The notes under the pieces are model-generated. The model saw only the letters and a program-made list of their open reading frames with translations, was not told the DNA's origin and did no database searches. A program made the translations under genes and the position numbers. Positions 61,055 through 64,000 of a stretch of DNA of 64,000 nt are shown here, piece by piece; the stretch's first letter is position 1; the number at the start of each line of letters is the position of its first letter. The DNA comes from Phalacrocorax aristotelis (taxonomy: Eukaryota; Chordata; Aves; Suliformes; Phalacrocoracidae): positions 132,556,125 to 132,620,124 of the forward strand of contig NC_134276.1 of the NCBI RefSeq assembly GCF_949628215.1, written 5' to 3'.

Positions 61055-63708
61055 GTGAGACTGGCCCGCACTGGGCCCTGCTGCCCGCACCAGGAGGCAG
61101 CGCACCCTTTCCCCCCCACCCACCTCGACCGGAGGCCCGGGCGGCGGGGCCTGACCCTGACCCCGACCGTGACCCCGACCGTGTGTCCCCGCAGCTGGCC
61201 GACACCGAGTTCTCCCCTGTCTTCCGCCTTCTCACCATCTTCGCCTATGGCACCTACGCCGACTACCTGGGTGAGCCCTGGGGCAACGTGCGGGGCAGTG
61301 GGTGACCCTCTCCCTTCCCGGGGGTGCTGGTCCTTCGGTGCAGAAGCCATGCTGGAGCCCCCAGCCCTTGCAGATGCTCACCCAAACCGGGAGCTGCGCC
61401 TCTGTCACTGTGGCCTGACAGGCACCTGGTAGCGGTTTGGGCCCCATTCCTCTGGAGTACCTGAGGATAATTAATGCTACTGTTTGCCATCTGCATCGGA
61501 AATTTGCAAGAACATCTTGACAGAGATGTTTTTGAGGGGTGAAGGGAAAGACTTAGGTATCCACTGGGATGCACAGACCTCCATAAATAAGGCATGGGAC
61601 AGCTAGAGAGGATGACTTGAGGCTGAGGGGAGGAAATACTGCTCAGAAAAGGTCTTTTGAGCTGAGAATTCATGGGGGTGGCTTGGCTAGACAAAGTGTC
61701 GCTTGGGGGATTGGTGTATGGTGCAGATGCTTCTGTGCAAGGCTGGGAAATGGAAAATGAGGCATAAATTGTTATACCCTGTTCTTTCCCCTGACAATAG
61801 CTGAAGCAGCAAACCTCCCTCCCTTGTCAGAGGCTCAGAAGAATAAACTGAGGCACCTGTCAGTCGTCACTCTGGCCGCCAAGATCAAGGTAGTGGCCCT
61901 GTTTTTCCCCAAGGTCACCTCCTACTGGGATTACCTCATGCTAGTTACCCTCATGTTTCCACAGTGCATCCCCTATTCAGTGCTGCTGGAGCAGTTACAG
62001 CTGAAGAATGTCCGGCAACTGGAGGACCTCGTGATTGAGGCTGTGTATGCAGATGTGCTGCGAGGGAGCTTGGATCAGCGGAACCAGCGCCTGGAGGTGG
62101 ATTACAGCATTGGGAGGGACATCCGGAGGGAGGAGCTAAGCACCATCACCCGCACATTGCAGGAGTGGTGAGGAGGAAGCCCCCGATACTAACACCCAAA
62201 AAAGGTTGCAGGCGTGGCTGGTGGCTTCCCCAGATCCTCTCAGTGTTGCTGGGGGTAGTGTTGTGAGGTGGCCTGCTTGATCCCCTTTCCCATACTCCAA
62301 CGGAAAGTAATTTTCCAAAAATAATTTTCCAAATTCCCCTGTTTGTTGCTGGAGGAGTGATGAGACCACAGCAACCTTTGCACAGTTCTGGCTGCTGGCC
62401 TGGCAGGAGGCTTTCTGAGTATGTATCTCTAGTTCCTAACCTCGTGTCACTTCCTTATTTGTCCCCCTCTCAGGTAATAACATCACTATGTTATTACATT
62501 GGGTTCCTGCTCCTGTGTCTTCCTTGTAGGGTGTAGCTGTCACCTTCTGGTCTTTTTGGCTTCTAGAGTTGAAATCCATCATCTTTCATGTTTCTTTCTA
62601 CACTGTGTAAATTGCCTGGCCTGTTCAGTTCTATGTCTTCTCTCCAGGTGCCAGGGCTGTGAGGTTGTCTTGTCAGGCATTGAAGAACAGGTTAGCCGGG
62701 CCAACCAACATAAAGAGCAACAGCTGGCACTTAAGCAGCAGATAGAGAGTGAGGTGAGTGGGCCCAGGAGGGAGCAGCCAGTGCCCCCCACTTAAAAATA
62801 ACTAGGACCAGCACCAGCAACCGTGGTTGTAACGGTCTTTGCTCAGGTAAGGTGATATGTTTTCCCTATGCCAGACCCCTGAGGGGCTTGTGCCTGAAGA
62901 AGAGTCCTAAATCAGCTTAACACTCCTCTGTGTGTGGAGGTGTGGACAGCTGTTACTCTTTTGTTTGACCTGAGATTGCAGCTCTTAAATCTGGGGCTTG
63001 CTTTAAAAAAACAAAAACAACCCCCCAAAAAAAAAAGAAAAACCAAAAAACAAACCAAAACAAAAAACAACTAACAACTAACAAAAAGCCCCAACAAATA
63101 AGCCCAAACAAGCTAAAAACCTTGGGAAATTCCTTGGTTCTTGCATTTCTGCTGCTGCAGGTAGCAAATCTGAAGAAGACCATTAAAGTGACAACAGCAG
63201 CGGCTGCAGCAGCCACATCCCAAGACCCGGAACAGCACCTAACAGAGCTCAGGGAGCCGGCACCTGGTACCAACCAGCGCCAGGCGAGCAAGAAGACTTC
63301 CAAAGCCAAAGGGTGAGGAGTGCGGGCAAGCGAGCAGACCCACTCTGTCTGTCTGTGTGTGAGTGTTTGGGAGGTGAACCGAGGGGAGCCCTGTTTCAGA
63401 GCAGTGAGGTTACTGAGTGCAGGGGTCTGCTCCCTGGACATGGGATGGGTCAGATATGTAGTCCCATCTGAGCTCATCTCCCACTAATTTGGGGGAAGAT
63501 CTCTGCAACTCTTGATCTGAAGCAGAGTTCATAAGTCTTCGCTGTCTTCCCCTCTTGTGAAGAATGTCAGCCGCTCTTCTTTGTGTGCATTTAGAAAAAA
63601 GTCAGGGATGAGCTGTAGTGACCACTCTGAATTGTTTTGTTTGTTTGTTTTTTCCCCTCTGTCCACAGGCTCCGGGGCAGTGCGAAGATTTGGTCTAAAT
63701 CAAATTAG
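60893..63708 (+). CDS. COPS7A: COPS7A, COP9 signalosome complex subunit 7a; seven coding exons
   Basis: PCI-domain subunit of the COP9 signalosome, which removes NEDD8 from cullin-RING ubiquitin ligases in nucleus and cytoplasm. Exons: 60893-61054, 61195-61270, 61801-61889, 61965-62167, 62648-62753, 63161-63312, 63669-63708; joined 828 nt, 275 residues plus stop, the same length as the human protein, all GT-AG and in phase. Helical repeats (residues 1 to about 100) lead into the PCI winged-helix part, including [20 protein letters not shown] and [11 protein letters not shown], followed by the long C-terminal helix ([20 protein letters not shown]) and a basic tail ending [17 protein letters not shown]7A rather than COPS7B is supported by the tail and by synteny with PIANP and ZNF384. 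Start context GGCATGG is good. Confidence 0.97.
61195..61270 (+). CDS. COPS7A: COPS7A coding exon 2 (residues 55-80)
   Basis: Acceptor CCCGCAG, then [20 protein letters not shown] and YADYL, donor CTGG|GTGAGC. 76 nt. The preceding intron carries a small tandem duplication of GACCCCGACCGT. Confidence 0.95.
61801..61889 (+). CDS. COPS7A: COPS7A coding exon 3 (residues 80-109)
   Basis: Acceptor AATAG, then [20 protein letters not shown] and [10 protein letters not shown], donor CAAG|GTAGTG. 89 nt, ends in phase 0. The next intron is only 75 nt. Confidence 0.94.
61890..61964 (+). other. COPS7A 75-nt stop-free intron
   Basis: Intron 3 is a multiple of three and has no stop codon in the coding frame, so retention would insert 25 residues. 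Donor is GTAGTG (weak) and acceptor TTTCCACAG (good). Confidence 0.85.
61965..62167 (+). CDS. COPS7A: COPS7A coding exon 4 (PCI core)
   Basis: Acceptor TTTCCACAG, then [12 protein letters not shown] to RTLQEW; donor TG|GTGAGG splits the tryptophan codon. 203 nt covering the winged-helix part of the PCI domain. Confidence 0.95.
62648..62753 (+). CDS. COPS7A: COPS7A coding exon 5 (residues 178-212)
   Basis: Acceptor TCTCCAG, completes Trp, then [20 protein letters not shown] to QQIESE; donor GAG|GTGAGT. A C-terminal helix implicated in subunit packing of the complex. Confidence 0.95.
63003..63110 (+). repeat. A/C-rich low-complexity tract in COPS7A intron 5
   Basis: About 100 bases composed almost only of A and C, with several A runs, ending about 50 bases before the acceptor of exon 6. 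It may derive from a decayed poly(A) tail, but no adjoining retroposon is recognised. Confidence 0.8.
63161..63312 (+). CDS. COPS7A: COPS7A coding exon 6 (residues 213-262)
   Basis: Acceptor GCTGCAG, then [20 protein letters not shown] to KKTSKAK with split Gly; donor AAGG|GTGAGG. Contains a six-alanine run and a Lys-rich tail. Confidence 0.94.
63669..63708 (+). CDS. COPS7A: COPS7A terminal coding exon ([13 protein letters not shown], stop)
   Basis: Acceptor TCCACAG; 40 coding nt ending TAG at 63706-63708. The rest of the window is 3' UTR; no AATAAA is seen before the right edge. Confidence 0.94.
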
Positions 63709-64000
63709 TTGGATCTCCCTTCACAGCCGGGAGGGTGAGAGGAGGAGTTTTGGGGGACGGAGGGGTAGCAAGAGTCCCAAGTGTGATGCTTCTGAGCTCT
63801 TCTCCAAGATCTGTCTTGCAAACTAACTCTCCTGCATGCTTGTTCTCTTTCCTCTCTTCCCTACTGACTTTCCAGGCAGTTCCTCCCTCCTTTTCATCAT
63901 AGCATTTCACACTCAAAGCTTCCAGCTGTATGCGTTGCTGTTTCCCCCTACCCCTCAAGCCCCCATCGCCAGGGCGGTGTGTTTCTCTTTCTCCCTCTCT
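63709..64000 (+). other. COPS7A 3' untranslated region (continues past window)
   Basis: Sequence after the stop codon, C/T-rich from 63830. No poly(A) signal is visible before the window ends. Confidence 0.6.

Larger units (their letters stand above)
60150..61260 (+). promoter_or_regulatory. CpG-island promoter of COPS7A
   Basis: Sharp rise in GC/CpG from about 60160. A CCAAT box (GGCCAATGGG, about 60616) and an ETS site (CCCGGAAGCGG, about 60703) lie 190-280 bases before the start codon, so the transcription start is probably between about 60710 and 60780. No TATA box. No upstream ATG is seen between 60730 and the start codon. Confidence 0.7.

Noticed and set aside
1-64000. tRNA, rRNA, CRISPR, operon or prokaryotic mobile elements
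   Set aside because: No tRNA box motifs, no regularly spaced repeats, and the exon-intron structure with CR1 elements shows vertebrate nuclear DNA.
1-64000. Endogenous retrovirus or LTR element
   Set aside because: No paired long terminal repeats, primer-binding site or retroviral gag/pol reading frames noticed; the reverse-transcriptase fragments seen are of the CR1/L2 LINE type.

Overview
This is a vertebrate nuclear genomic window, most likely avian. All coding sequence is split into exons with GT-AG introns. The promoters are CpG islands. The dispersed repeats are CR1 LINEs, including one long copy with the 3' end typical of bird CR1s, plus decayed LINE relics. Three protein-coding genes can be reconstructed exon by exon, in the order known from human 12p13.31: ZNF384 (minus strand, 3' part beyond the left edge), PIANP (minus strand, coding part complete) and COPS7A (plus strand, coding part complete).

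Layout. 163-15283: six coding exons of ZNF384, a C2H2 zinc-finger transcription factor. They encode the first 369 residues; the remaining fingers and C-terminus lie left of the window. The gene includes a 12-kb AT-rich intron (2117-14179) and a 5' intron leading to a CpG-island promoter at about 18.85-20.1 kb. 20.1-42 kb: intergenic, with CR1 fragments of several ages (24.4-25.1, 26.0-27.0, 27.6-28.1, 29.2-30.7, 32.9-33.1 kb) and no recognisable gene. 43964-45433: four coding exons of PIANP, a type I neural membrane protein of 297 residues here; its last exon encodes only seven residues. Its probable 5' untranslated exon and CpG island lie at 52.07-53.05 kb. 53-60.1 kb: intergenic, with an old plus-strand CR1 at 55.4-56.8 kb. 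60.15-61.3 kb: CpG-island promoter of COPS7A. 60893-63708: seven coding exons encoding a 275-residue COP9 signalosome subunit 7a.

The genes do not form a functional system. They are a conserved syntenic neighbourhood of a transcription factor, a synaptic ligand and a ubiquitin-pathway subunit. I found no sign of an undescribed biological system. The best leads are a homogenised duplicated zinc-finger exon pair in ZNF384, a seven-residue terminal exon in PIANP whose upstream donor mimics a stop codon, a perfect 17-bp hairpin in the likely PIANP 3' UTR, a 75-nt stop-free in-frame intron in COPS7A, a (GGGGCC)4 array just 5' of the COPS7A start codon, a POU-like palindrome cluster at the edge of the ZNF384 CpG island, and a zinc-finger gene relic antisense inside the ZNF384 intron.

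Identities of families and exon structures come from reading translations against remembered family features. Untranslated exons, promoter limits and poly(A) sites are inferences without transcript support.
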